Assembly (NCBI GenBank): GCA_024304985.1
Contig: JAMWZC010000001.1
Coordinates: 558,001 to 622,000, forward strand
DNA: 64,000 nucleotides
Origin: Paracoccaceae bacterium
GTDB taxonomy: Bacteria > Pseudomonadota > Alphaproteobacteria > Rhodobacterales > Rhodobacteraceae
Reading direction: 5' to 3'
Shown here: positions 27,692-36,157 of the stretch, in pieces
Layout of the letters: each line of letters begins with the position of its first letter
How positions within the stretch are numbered: position 1 is the first letter of the stretch
The notes under the pieces: generated by a model
The model's database searches: none
The model's input: only the letters and a program-made list of their open reading frames with translations
What the model was told of the DNA's origin: nothing
Program-made: the position numbers and the translations under genes

Positions 27692-28402
27692 TCATTCCAG
27701 ACCCTCAAAATATGCAGCCAGAGCCGCAATCTCTTCATCCGACAGCCGCCCCGCCATCATCTGCATCACGGGATGTGGGCGGATCTGCCGCTTGTAGGCA
27801 TGCATGGCGATCACGAAATCCTCGGCCGGCCATCCGACGATGCCGGGGATTCCCTCATTGGAACCGCTGCGCTGGTGGCAGGTCAGACATTCACTGGACA
27901 GGTATTCGCCATAGGCCCTGTCGCCCACGATCGCCAATGTCTCGGGCGACAGTTCGACCTCGCGCGCGCGGGCGGTCGGCTGACTTTCCGGTATATTGGC
28001 GGGGCTGGCGGAAAAGTCGCGCAAATAGGCCAGAAGGTCCGCGCGGTCCTTTTCGTCCTTCATCCCGCGATAGGCCATGCGCGTATCACTGACCAGCGCC
28101 TTGGGATTTTCGATATAGGCGTCCAGCGTGTCGAAACTCCAGACCAGCCCGTCCGCCCCCATCCGCGCCAGACCCTTGGAATAGCGATAGTCATCGCCGA
28201 CACTGCCCGCCTTGCGCCCGAAAATCCCGTTGAGATGCGGGCCGATACGGTTCTCGGCGTCAGGCCCGACCTGATGGCAGGAACTGCAATCGCGAAACAA
28301 CGCCTCGCCCCGCTTGGCATCGCCCAGAAGCTCGGCCTGTGCAGCCCCGGCAAGGGCACAGGTTCCTGCAAGAAAAATGGCCGCTGCCACCTTTGAGATC
28401 AT
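27692..28402 (-). CDS. soxE: Diheme cytochrome c, SoxF partner
   Basis: The ATG at 28402 is preferred over 28423 because it starts the signal peptide (MISKVAAAIFLAGTCALAGAAQA). The 236-residue protein has two heme-binding sites, CSSCH at 39-43 and CLTCH at 172-176. Candidate axial methionines lie in the two domains (MAYRGMK near 109-114, and MQMMAG near 215). It accepts electrons from SoxF. It is preceded by a 290-bp gap and a stem-loop after soxD, so it may be expressed at a different level. Confidence 0.92.
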   Translation of the reverse strand: MISKVAAAIFLAGTCALAGAAQAELLGDAKRGEALFRDCSSCHQVGPDAENRIGPHLNGIFGRKAGSVGDDYRYSKGLARMGADGLVWSFDTLDAYIENPKALVSDTRMAYRGMKDEKDRADLLAYLRDFSASPANIPESQPTARAREVELSPETLAIVGDRAYGEYLSSECLTCHQRSGSNEGIPGIVGWPAEDFVIAMHAYKRQIRPHPVMQMMAGRLSDEEIAALAAYFEGLE

Positions 28403-28654
28403 CGTATCACCCTGTTCGATCACACTTTCAGGAAAGCCTGAAAACGCTTTGAAAACAACCGGGAATTCATGTCAGGACTGCTGTCCCAGACAGGAAAGAC
28501 CGGACGATCCGGATCTGATGACAAGGAAGGAACGCGTGAGGTATCAGCCACTTGCGCGACAGAACGGCTGTTCTGGCGCAGGCCGTTCATCCACGCGGGT
28601 CTGCCTCCTCCGAAACCAGCCCCACGTCATTTGCCACGCCCCTCAACGTGGTGC

Positions 28655-28682
28655 GAACCAGGCCGACGCATCGGCCTGGTTC
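28655..28682 (-). terminator. Perfect 12-bp stem-loop after soxD
   Basis: GAACCAGGCCGA and TCGGCCTGGTTC pair perfectly around a 4-base loop, starting 10 bp beyond the soxD stop. No T-run follows on the minus strand. It may be an attenuator or an mRNA 3' end stabiliser separating soxC-D from soxE-F. Confidence 0.6.
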
Positions 28683-28692
28683 TGGTCCTGGA

Positions 28693-29940
28693 TCACTGCG
28701 AGAACGACTTGAGGTATTCGTTGATCGCGGCGATTTCGTCGTCTTTCTTCAGACCGGCGAAAGACATTTTCGTGCCCTTCACATAGTCGCGTGGCTTGGC
28801 GAGGAATTCAGCCATCGTCTCGGGGGTCCAGACTGTGCCCGAGGCTCCCATCTCGGCCATGGTCTTGGAGTAGTTGAAGCCTTCGACAGCACCAAGCGTC
28901 CGTCCCATCACACCGTTCAGATGCGGGCCGGTCTTGTTCTCTGCGCCCTCACCCACCTGATGGCAGGCGGCGCATTTCTTGAAGACTTTCTCGCCAGCCG
29001 CGACCAGTTCCATGTCCAGCGCGCCAGACGCCGGTGCGGCAGACTCGGCCTCGGCGGGTGCGGCCTCCTGGGTTGCGGGGGCTGTGGCGGTTTCTTCCGT
29101 AGCCGGTGCCGCCTCTTCCGCGGCCTCTGCCGCTTCTGCCGCAGCTTCGGCTGCCTCTTCGGCCTGGAAAGCCTCACGCGCTGCGCTCTGATCCGGCGTT
29201 ACGTCCAGAACGGTGGCGCGCATGGTGATTTCAACGCTTTCCTTGCAGTTCTCCATGCAGGGTTCCTGCGAGAAGACCGGCAGCTCAACCGTGTCACGAT
29301 CGTCCACGAAGAAGCCGTCCACATTGGGCAGGGTCACTTCGGTGAAGTTCTCGTTCGACAGGACGAAGTCATCATCGACCAGATCGTTGGAATACAGGAT
29401 ATAGGCCGTGATGGCATAGACCTCGTCCGGGGACAGGCTCTGCGCGTTGCCAAACGGCATGGAGCGGTGGACATAGTCCCAGACGGTCGAGACATAGGGC
29501 CAGTAGGAGCCCACCGTTTTCAGTGGATCATCCCGGTCCAGCGTCCCCATGCCCCCGGCCAATTTGGGCCAGTTGTCCACGCCTTCGGCAAAGACCCCGT
29601 GGCAGACCGCGCAATAATCCTGAAACAGGTCATCTCCGTCCGACACATTGCCCGACCCCGCCGGCAGGCCGACGCCATCCGGCCGCACGTCCAGATCCCA
29701 GGCGGCAACCTCTTCGGGCAGCGCCGCGCGGCCGATCCCCAAAGGACCATCACTGGTCGAGGTGCTGGCAATCGCGGGACGCAGCATGAAGCCCATGTCA
29801 AGGCTGGCCGGTGCCTCACCCAGCACCCGCGCCGCGTCGGGCATCGGTGTGACGTTGCGATCGGCAAAGTTGTAGGCAGCGGTCAGCATGGCCACGCCAC
29901 CAAGGGCCAAACCACCGTAAAGATTAAGAGATTTCGACAT
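28693..29940 (-). CDS. soxD: Diheme cytochrome c subunit of sulfane dehydrogenase SoxCD
   Basis: A 415-residue protein. It has an N-terminal hydrophobic segment (about 5-23), a first cytochrome domain with CAVCH at 110-114 and Met161 as likely ligand, a long Ala/Glu-rich linker (about 258-305) and a second cytochrome domain with CAACH at 323-327. A Cys228/Cys232 pair near the linker could form a disulfide. With SoxC it oxidises the sulfane sulfur on SoxY. Its start overlaps the soxC stop by 17 bp, which supports coupled translation. Confidence 0.95.
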   Translation of the reverse strand: MSKSLNLYGGLALGGVAMLTAAYNFADRNVTPMPDAARVLGEAPASLDMGFMLRPAIASTSTSDGPLGIGRAALPEEVAAWDLDVRPDGVGLPAGSGNVSDGDDLFQDYCAVCHGVFAEGVDNWPKLAGGMGTLDRDDPLKTVGSYWPYVSTVWDYVHRSMPFGNAQSLSPDEVYAITAYILYSNDLVDDDFVLSNENFTEVTLPNVDGFFVDDRDTVELPVFSQEPCMENCKESVEITMRATVLDVTPDQSAAREAFQAEEAAEAAAEAAEAAEEAAPATEETATAPATQEAAPAEAESAAPASGALDMELVAAGEKVFKKCAACHQVGEGAENKTGPHLNGVMGRTLGAVEGFNYSKTMAEMGASGTVWTPETMAEFLAKPRDYVKGTKMSFAGLKKDDEIAAINEYLKSFSQ

Positions 29941-31207
29941 TTTCAGCCTCCCCGCTTGGTTTCACCCACCAGGTCTGGATACAGTTGTTGTGATAGACCG
30001 AGTTCAGCCCGCGGATGTCGCGCAGTTGGGTCTTGGTTGGCTGGACATAGCCGGTCTCGTCATGGGCGCGGGCCTGCAACAGCATTTCCTCGCCGTCCCA
30101 ATTGTGATCGAAGTAGAAGCGCGTCAACGCCATCGGCTGACCGGGGGCAGCAAGCCGCGCCTGCTGCCATGTCTTGCCGCCATCGGTGGTGACATCGACG
30201 CGGGTGATCGCACCGCGCCCTGACCAGGCCAGCCCGGTGATGACCAGCGGCCCCTTGCCATGACGGATCGGTGCCTGCGGGCTGGGGCTGGTAATGACGG
30301 ATTTCGCATCCATCACCCATGTCCACTTGCGCGAGGTGCCATCGGCCATCGTGTCGGTGTATTTCGATGTCTCCTCGCGGCTTTCCACGGGGGCATCGGC
30401 CACTTCGATGCGACGCAGCCACTTGACCCACATGTTGCCTTCCCAACCGGGAACGACCAGACGGGCGGGATAGCCATGCTCCATCCGCAGGGCCTCGCCA
30501 TTGGCCTTGAAGGCCACCAGCACGTCATCCAGCGCCTTGTCCATCGGGATCGAGCGCCCGTTGGACGAGGCATCGGCCCCTTCCACATAGACCCATTTGT
30601 CGGACAGATCGCCCGCGGCATCCAGACCGGCCTCGGCCAGCAGGGTGCGCAGCGGCACGCCGGTATATTCCATGTTGTGGATCATGCCATGGGTGAATTG
30701 CGCGCCGTTCAGCTGCGCGCCGGCCCATTCCATGCCCGTATTGGCGGCGCATTCGCAGAAATAGACATGCTGCTCGCGCGGGAACCGCTCCAGATCCTCG
30801 TAGGTGAAGACCAGCGGACGGTCCACCAGACCGTTGATCATCAGCCGGTAGTCTTTCTTGGACAGTTCGATCGCGCCCGAATGGTGCCGCTCGAACGCGC
30901 ATCCCTGCGGTGTGATCGTGCCGTCCAGCGCGTGGATCGGCGTGAAGTTGATCGAGCTGATCACATCCGCCGTCAGCCATTCCACGTTGCGCCGCACCAC
31001 ATCGGATTCGAATTTGATCGGCAGGCCATAGGGCGTGGCGTCCACCCCCTCGCCCAGACCGCTGGCCCAGGGCTGCACTTCGGTGATCAGCGGATCGGGT
31101 CCTGCGGCCCGCGCCGCCGTGGCTCCGGCCACCGCGCCACCCGCTGCCAGCGCACCCCGGAGGAACGCGCGCCGCGAGGATTTCATGTCATTGGAGCTGG
31201 CTGTCAT
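29924..31207 (-). CDS. soxC: Sulfane dehydrogenase molybdopterin subunit SoxC
   Basis: GGAGGCAAGGACAA precedes the ATG at 31207; an internal ATG (31186) just before SSRRAFLRG is an alternative start for the Tat signal. The 427-residue protein has the sulfite-oxidase fold, with the molybdenum-ligand region YFCECAANTGMEW (Cys151-Glu-Cys153) and TPIHALDGTI near 89-98. It works with SoxD on the SoxYZ-bound sulfane atom. A strong SoxR-type palindrome (31231-31258) lies just upstream, so soxCD seem to have their own regulated promoter. Confidence 0.95.
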   Translation of the reverse strand: MTASSNDMKSSRRAFLRGALAAGGAVAGATAARAAGPDPLITEVQPWASGLGEGVDATPYGLPIKFESDVVRRNVEWLTADVISSINFTPIHALDGTITPQGCAFERHHSGAIELSKKDYRLMINGLVDRPLVFTYEDLERFPREQHVYFCECAANTGMEWAGAQLNGAQFTHGMIHNMEYTGVPLRTLLAEAGLDAAGDLSDKWVYVEGADASSNGRSIPMDKALDDVLVAFKANGEALRMEHGYPARLVVPGWEGNMWVKWLRRIEVADAPVESREETSKYTDTMADGTSRKWTWVMDAKSVITSPSPQAPIRHGKGPLVITGLAWSGRGAITRVDVTTDGGKTWQQARLAAPGQPMALTRFYFDHNWDGEEMLLQARAHDETGYVQPTKTQLRDIRGLNSVYHNNCIQTWWVKPSGEAENVEIS

Positions 31208-31230
31208 TTGTCCTTGCCTCCTTTTCAGAT

Positions 31231-31258
31231 TATCAAATTCATTTTTGTGAATTTGATA
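31231..31258. promoter_or_regulatory. Predicted SoxR operator ahead of soxC
   Basis: The arms TATCAAATTC and GAATTTGATA are perfect 10-bp inverted repeats separated by 8 bases. The core is ATTC-N8-GAAT, the site bound by the SqrR/SoxR type of ArsR repressor. It ends 24 bp upstream of the soxC start codon. Confidence 0.75.
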
Positions 31259-31317
31259 GAGTCAAAATGGTCCCTTGTCCACAGGGGTCTGCCGCCCCTA
31301 TGGCGCGGCGATGGGGA

Positions 31318-33015
31318 TCAGGCCCCCACCACCTGCACACTTGTGTTCGGGGCGACCTTCACGGTGCCCTGCTTGCGGATGTAGTCCTCGACCACATCCC
31401 AGATCTGCGGTCCTTCCGTGCCCTCGTTCACCGAGGCCCAGCCGGCCACCACATAGGTTTTCGCGGGGTCAATCGCCTCGCCCGTCTTGAGCAGGGTCAT
31501 GTCGCTGATCCGCTGCCCCATCGGCTTGGACACGTCGATCCGATACCCAAGACCGCCCACGCGGACCATATCGCCGCCCTGCTGGTAATAGGGATCGGGG
31601 TTGAACAGGTTGTCGCCCACGTCTTCCAGGATCACGTTCAGGAATTCGCCTGTCATTTCTGTGCGATACGCCTGACCATAGGTCATTGAGGTGACGTTGT
31701 GGATATCCTCGCGGGTGATGTTCTGCCCCGGCAGGATTGACGGGCCCCAGCGCACGCCGGGGGACATGGCAATGTCTGCCTCCCGCTCGGTCATGAGGGC
31801 GTCGCAGATCAGATCGTCCCATGTGCCGTTGAAATTGCCGCGCCGATAGAGCAACGAGTCCGCCTGCCCGATCACTTCGGTCAATTGATCCATGAAGGGG
31901 GCGCGCTGTTCGTCAATCACGGCGGCCACCTCGGCATCCGGGGTGATCACGTCGCTGAAGATCGGGATCAGCTTGTGGCGGAAGCCCATCATCCGGCCAT
32001 CGCGCACGTCCAGATCGACGCGGGACACGAATTTGCCGTTGGACCCGGAGGCGATCAGGATCGTCTCGCCCACCAGCACGGGTTCGGGCAGTGCATCATG
32101 GGTATGCCCGGTCAGGATCACGTCGATGCCTGTCACGCGGCTTGCCATCTGCTTGTCCACGTCAAAGCCGTTATGGCTGAGGCAGACGACCAGTTCCGCT
32201 CCGGCGGCGCGCACCTCATCCACCACCTCTTGCATGCGCTGATCGCGGATGCCGAAGCTGTATTCGGGGAACATCCAGCCGGGGTTGGCGATGGGCATAT
32301 AGGGAAAGGCCTGCCCGATCACGGCGATCTTGACGCCGCCGCGTTCAAACATCTCGTAGGGTTTGAAATCCTCGGACGGCTCGTCCCATTCGGCGTCGAA
32401 GATATTGGCGCCAAGGGCGGCGAAGGGCAGACCTTCGACCAGTTCGCGCACGCGTTCTGTGCCCAAGGTGAATTCCCAGTGGAAGGTCATCGCGTCTGGC
32501 TTGAGCGCGTTCATCACATTGACCACGTCCTGCCCCTGCGTGTGATAGCAGGTATAGGAGCCGTGCCATGTATCGCCGCCATCCAGCAGCAGCGCATCCG
32601 GACGCTCGGCCCGGATCGCGTTCACGACCGTTGCCACACGGTCCATGCCACCCATGCGGCCATAGGTTTTCGCCAGCGCGGTAAAGTCATTGTAGGTCAA
32701 GGCATAGGCGGACGGCGAGCCATCCTCGATCCCGTAAAGTTTGCGGAAATCCGCGCCGGTGATATGCGGCACATGCCCCTTGTTCTGCCCGACGCCAAGG
32801 TTCACCTCGGGTTCGCGGAAATAGATCGGCTTCAACTGGGCATGAATGTCGGTGATGTGGATCAGCGAGACATTGCCAAAGGTCTCGAACTGCAAAAGCT
32901 GATCCTGCGTCAGGGCCTGCTGGGCTGCCAGACGGGACCAGTTGCCGAAACCCGATGCGCCCACCAGCGCGGATGCGGCCATTCCGACCTGAAGAAAATC
33001 ACGGCGAGAGATCAT
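31318..33015 (-). CDS. soxB: SoxB thiosulfohydrolase
   Basis: The ATG at 33015, with GGAGCCTGGGTCCC upstream, starts a Tat signal (ISRRDFLQVG); an upstream frame to 33054 is not needed. The 565-residue protein belongs to the calcineurin/5'-nucleotidase group: ITDIHAQLKP near 60-70, LLDGGDTWHGS near 157-167, LSHNGFDVDKQ near 283-293 and TGHTHDALP near 305. It hydrolyses the sulfate group from SoxY-thiosulfonate with a dimanganese centre. It sits between soxA and soxC as in Paracoccus. Confidence 0.96.
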   Translation of the reverse strand: MISRRDFLQVGMAASALVGASGFGNWSRLAAQQALTQDQLLQFETFGNVSLIHITDIHAQLKPIYFREPEVNLGVGQNKGHVPHITGADFRKLYGIEDGSPSAYALTYNDFTALAKTYGRMGGMDRVATVVNAIRAERPDALLLDGGDTWHGSYTCYHTQGQDVVNVMNALKPDAMTFHWEFTLGTERVRELVEGLPFAALGANIFDAEWDEPSEDFKPYEMFERGGVKIAVIGQAFPYMPIANPGWMFPEYSFGIRDQRMQEVVDEVRAAGAELVVCLSHNGFDVDKQMASRVTGIDVILTGHTHDALPEPVLVGETILIASGSNGKFVSRVDLDVRDGRMMGFRHKLIPIFSDVITPDAEVAAVIDEQRAPFMDQLTEVIGQADSLLYRRGNFNGTWDDLICDALMTEREADIAMSPGVRWGPSILPGQNITREDIHNVTSMTYGQAYRTEMTGEFLNVILEDVGDNLFNPDPYYQQGGDMVRVGGLGYRIDVSKPMGQRISDMTLLKTGEAIDPAKTYVVAGWASVNEGTEGPQIWDVVEDYIRKQGTVKVAPNTSVQVVGA

Positions 33016-33121
33016 GGGACCCAGGCTCCGATAGTTTGAGTGTTTCCATACCACTGGGGGACAGGCCAGTGGTCCGGCCTTGACGGCCCGTTCGTAAGTT
33101 CAGGTGCAAGCAGAAGGGCCA

Positions 33122-33142
33122 GGGGGCGGACAGGCCGCCCCC
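33122..33142 (-). terminator. GC stem-loop between soxA and soxB
   Basis: GGGGGCGG and CCGCCCCC pair around a 5-base loop, starting 10 bp beyond the soxA stop. There is no T-run, so it more probably tunes transcript stability or partial termination than ends the operon. Confidence 0.5.
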
Positions 33143-33151
33143 GGCATTTCG

Positions 33152-34006
33152 TCAGTTTCGGACCGAGGGCCCCTCGACCGACAGGCCATTGCCGCGGCTG
33201 GCCACATACAACTCCAGCGCCACGAATTCGGGGCTGCCCGCGTCGAATGTGTGGCCGCGCGTGTCGCGGATGCAGCCGCGGAAGCGGTCATGCGTCTGGT
33301 TCAGCTTGGCGTTCTTCAGACGATAGGTCGGAAAGCCGTTGATCTGGCCCTGGCTCAGGTGATCCGCGCGGATCATGTTGCCATAGTTGTCTTCGTGGCA
33401 ATTGGCACAGGACAGTTCCAGTTGACCGTAACGGGTGTAGTAGATTTCCTTGCCCGCTTCCCATGTCGCCTGCACGGGGCCGTCGATCGCCACATCCACC
33501 GGCATGCCGCGTGACTGCACGGAAATCAGCGCTTCCATGTTCGTCATCTGGTTGCTGGTGTATTTGTAAGGCTCGGCCTTCATGTTGGTCTCGCGGCAGT
33601 CGTTGATCTGCATCGCAAGGGTGCGCACTTCCTGCGCCGCCTCGTTCCACTTGGGGTAAACCGCGCGGACGCCCTTCATGCTTTCTTCCACGTCACCGTG
33701 GCAGGACGCGCAGGATTTGCCGGCCTCGCCCTCGACCTTGTTCCACTGGTCAAGACCCAGATCGGCAAAGATCATGCCGGGATTGTCGAAATCATCCATC
33801 TGCAATTGCTGCGTCTCATCCTCGCGGAAGCGCCAGCCGGAATAGATGGTGTCCAGCACATCGGACAGATGCGCCGGAGCCGCGGTCTCGGTGACCGACT
33901 CGATCTCGCCGTTGATCACCAGCGAATCCTCGTCAGGATCTGCCAGCGTCATGGCCGGAACCGAAAGAAGCAGCGCGGCCACAGCCGTCATTGCCTTGAA
34001 TTTCAT
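33152..34006 (-). CDS. soxA: Diheme cytochrome c SoxA (L-cysteine S-thiosulfotransferase)
   Basis: The 284-residue protein has a signal peptide (about 1-22). The heme sites are CASCH at 99-103 and CANCH at 200-204. Cys137 (INDCRET) and Cys245 (RFRGCIRDTRG) are the expected axial thiol ligands, the latter being the active-site persulfide cysteine. Keeping both hemes places it in the diheme SoxA group. With SoxX it joins thiosulfate to the SoxYZ carrier, starting the cycle. Confidence 0.96.
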   Translation of the reverse strand: MKFKAMTAVAALLLSVPAMTLADPDEDSLVINGEIESVTETAAPAHLSDVLDTIYSGWRFREDETQQLQMDDFDNPGMIFADLGLDQWNKVEGEAGKSCASCHGDVEESMKGVRAVYPKWNEAAQEVRTLAMQINDCRETNMKAEPYKYTSNQMTNMEALISVQSRGMPVDVAIDGPVQATWEAGKEIYYTRYGQLELSCANCHEDNYGNMIRADHLSQGQINGFPTYRLKNAKLNQTHDRFRGCIRDTRGHTFDAGSPEFVALELYVASRGNGLSVEGPSVRN

Positions 34007-34084
34007 GTAATGCCCTCCCTTTTGGCTGCCCGAGGCGCGGCTCCTTGATCGACCGCGCCCCAGGATCTCGCTGATGCGCCCGGT

Positions 34085-34414
34085 TCAGGCGATGGTCACG
34101 GACTTGACGTCCTCGTAGACCGAGCCGTCATCGTCATACCAAGTGAATTTCAGATCACCGGCTTCGGGGATCACGGCCTCGAACTCGAAATACGGGTTGG
34201 TCGAGATCGCCGGCTCCATCTTGACGTCGATCACGGACTTGCCGTTGAACTCGCAGGTGAAGCGGTTGATGATCGAGCGCGGGATGGCGGTGCCGTCAGC
34301 GTTCTTGCGCTGGCCGGATTCCATCTGGTGGCTGATCAGGGTCTTCAGAACGACCGCCTCGCCGGCTGCTGCCGAGCTGGGGGCCTTGACGCGGGGTTTT
34401 ACGCCTTCTGCCAT
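34085..34414 (-). CDS. soxZ: Sulfur-carrier subunit SoxZ
   Basis: A 109-residue protein without signal peptide: VKAPSSAAAGEAVVLKTLISHQMESGQR at the start, then IPRSIINRFTCEFNGKSVIDVKMEPAISTNPYFEF. SoxZ rides to the periplasm with SoxY through the Tat system. It follows soxY by 70 bp. Confidence 0.95.
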   Translation of the reverse strand: MAEGVKPRVKAPSSAAAGEAVVLKTLISHQMESGQRKNADGTAIPRSIINRFTCEFNGKSVIDVKMEPAISTNPYFEFEAVIPEAGDLKFTWYDDDGSVYEDVKSVTIA

Positions 34415-34484
34415 TTTGTCTCTCCTAAATCTCTCTATGCGTTTGCGGATGCGGGCCCGTCAGGGCCTGCGACCATGACGCGGA

Positions 34485-34901
34485 TCAGCCGCCGCAGCCG
34501 CCGATGGTGACCTTCACGTTCGAGCTGGCGCGAGCAAAGCTGCCATCAGCCATCTTGGCGATCGCGATCACGTCCTGCGTGCCGGCAAGACGGATGCGGG
34601 TCGATGCGGCATGCGCACCGGCCAGTTCACCGAAGTTGAAGGTCGCCACACCCGGAGTCGGGTTGCCTGCGGCCAGAACCATGATCGCCACAGCCCCTTC
34701 CGACTCGACCGAGATCGGAACGGTGTTGCCGTTCTCGGCGATTTCCGGCGCAGTCAGGGTGACCCCGCTGTCCGCCATGGCTGCACCGCCGGTGAACTCG
34801 GCGATGACATCGTCTACGGCTGCATTGACGCGGAAGGGCAGCACGGTCAGTGCCACGGCTCCCATGCCAAGCGCCAAGGTATCGCGTCTTGTGAAGTCCA
34901 T
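34485..34901 (-). CDS. soxY: Sulfur-carrier subunit SoxY
   Basis: A 138-residue protein. It has a Tat signal (MDFTRRDTLALGMG) and ends with the swinging arm VTIGGCGG, whose Cys136 carries the sulfur intermediates. SoxYZ is the substrate of SoxXA, SoxB and SoxCD. Length and ending are those of active SoxY proteins. Confidence 0.97.
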   Translation of the reverse strand: MDFTRRDTLALGMGAVALTVLPFRVNAAVDDVIAEFTGGAAMADSGVTLTAPEIAENGNTVPISVESEGAVAIMVLAAGNPTPGVATFNFGELAGAHAASTRIRLAGTQDVIAIAKMADGSFARASSNVKVTIGGCGG

Positions 34902-34934
34902 GTCTGTTATCTCCTTATATCCAGCGCGCCCCGA

Positions 34935-35405
34935 TCACTCGTCTTTCAGAGTCATCAGGAACGCCACCACATCTTCGATCTGCTGCGCGGACAGGATCGG
35001 CTCGACCTTTTCCGCGGCCTTGCCCGTGTATCCGTCACCGGGACGGGTAAATCCGTCGACCTTGTAGAAGGCAGGCATGATGGTGCCTTCATACATCAGC
35101 TTTGCGTTCGCCACGATCCCGCGCAGTTCCGCTTCGTTCCAGCGGCTGCCCACGCCGTCCAGCATCGGACCGACATTGCCGGGGAACGCCGCGCTCAGCG
35201 ATGTCACCTCGTGGCACGCCACGCAATTGCCGATGGCGCGACTGGTAAAGACCTTGGCCCCCTCCTCGGGGTTGCCCGGAGTTCCCGTCAGCGAGGCCTC
35301 GATGGCCCCATCGGTAAAGACCACATCGGCCGGTGCCACGGGCTCGGCCGCAAACGCGCCGGTTGCCACAAGCGACGCCGCCAGTGTCAGTGTTGAAAGC
35401 TTCAT
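34935..35405 (-). CDS. soxX: Monoheme cytochrome c SoxX
   Basis: A 156-residue protein with a signal peptide (about 1-20, ending FAA) and one heme site, CVACH at 61-65. It is the electron-transfer partner of SoxA. The 160-bp gap upstream holds a SoxR-type operator, so soxX appears to start a transcript of its own in addition to read-through from soxVW. Confidence 0.95.
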   Translation of the reverse strand: MKLSTLTLAASLVATGAFAAEPVAPADVVFTDGAIEASLTGTPGNPEEGAKVFTSRAIGNCVACHEVTSLSAAFPGNVGPMLDGVGSRWNEAELRGIVANAKLMYEGTIMPAFYKVDGFTRPGDGYTGKAAEKVEPILSAQQIEDVVAFLMTLKDE

Positions 35406-35486
35406 GTTCCCTCCCTTAGCTACCAGGTCTTCTGGCTTAGTTAGCTTTGTATACCGTAGTCCACGCCGCAGGTTTTGTGCAACAAC

Positions 35487-35506
35487 AAATTCATAAAAAC
35501 GAATTT
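35487..35506. promoter_or_regulatory. Predicted SoxR operator ahead of soxX
   Basis: AAATTC and GAATTT are perfect inverted repeats separated by 8 bases, giving ATTC-N8-GAAT at 35489-35504. It lies 82 bp upstream of the soxX start codon in the soxW-soxX gap. In Paracoccus pantotrophus SoxR is known to bind the equivalent region. Confidence 0.75.
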
Positions 35507-35567
35507 ACTTATCTGACCAAAACCGCAGGGCAGGCCACCGCAGCGCCCTGCCCGCACCTTGGGTTTG

Positions 35568-36134
35568 CTACTGACCGATCATCCGGGCCAGGTATTTCTG
35601 GAAGGGCTCGTCCCCTTCATACCCTTTTTCAACAACCCAGCGAAACATGGACAAAGTCGTCATTTTTCCAAACGCGCCCGGCATTTGGGCGACCGCCGCC
35701 TGGGGTGCGGTCACGCCGTCGGGCACCTCTTCGGGAAAGAACATCAGGGTCGGCGTGAACAGCAGCCCCCATTTGCGCGCCATTTCTTTCTCGGGCAGGG
35801 TCTGGCCATCGAAATCCGTCACCTCGACATCGCCGAACATGTTCATCTGGATGATGAAGTAGTTCTCGCGGATATACGAATCGACCTCCGAATCGGGAAA
35901 GACCTCCTCATGCATCTGCTTGCAGTAGATGCAGCCGCGCTGCTCGAAGATGATCGCCAGACGCTTGCCCTCGGCATTGGCCTCGGCCAGATCTTCGCGC
36001 AGGTCCTTGAAGGTGTCCCGCATCCATGTGGCCTTGTGCAGCCCGTCATCGCCCATCTCGGCCGCCGCCAGAGGCATGACCGCGACAGCCAGCGCCGTCG
36101 CCGCCGCTGCGATAGTGGACATCATCCGTTTCAT
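35568..36134 (-). CDS. soxW: Periplasmic thioredoxin SoxW
   Basis: The ATG at 36134 opens a signal peptide (MKRMMSTIAAAATALAVAVMP). The open frame continues far upstream only because of antisense GC bias over soxV. The 188-residue protein has the thioredoxin-like CxxC pair Cys68/Cys71 (QRGCIYCKQM) and a cis-proline region (FTPTLMFF). It is reduced through SoxV, 23 bp upstream, and may reactivate periplasmic sox proteins. Confidence 0.93.
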   Translation of the reverse strand: MKRMMSTIAAAATALAVAVMPLAAAEMGDDGLHKATWMRDTFKDLREDLAEANAEGKRLAIIFEQRGCIYCKQMHEEVFPDSEVDSYIRENYFIIQMNMFGDVEVTDFDGQTLPEKEMARKWGLLFTPTLMFFPEEVPDGVTAPQAAVAQMPGAFGKMTTLSMFRWVVEKGYEGDEPFQKYLARMIGQ

Positions 36135-36157
36135 TCCATCCTCCCTCGAATTGCGCC

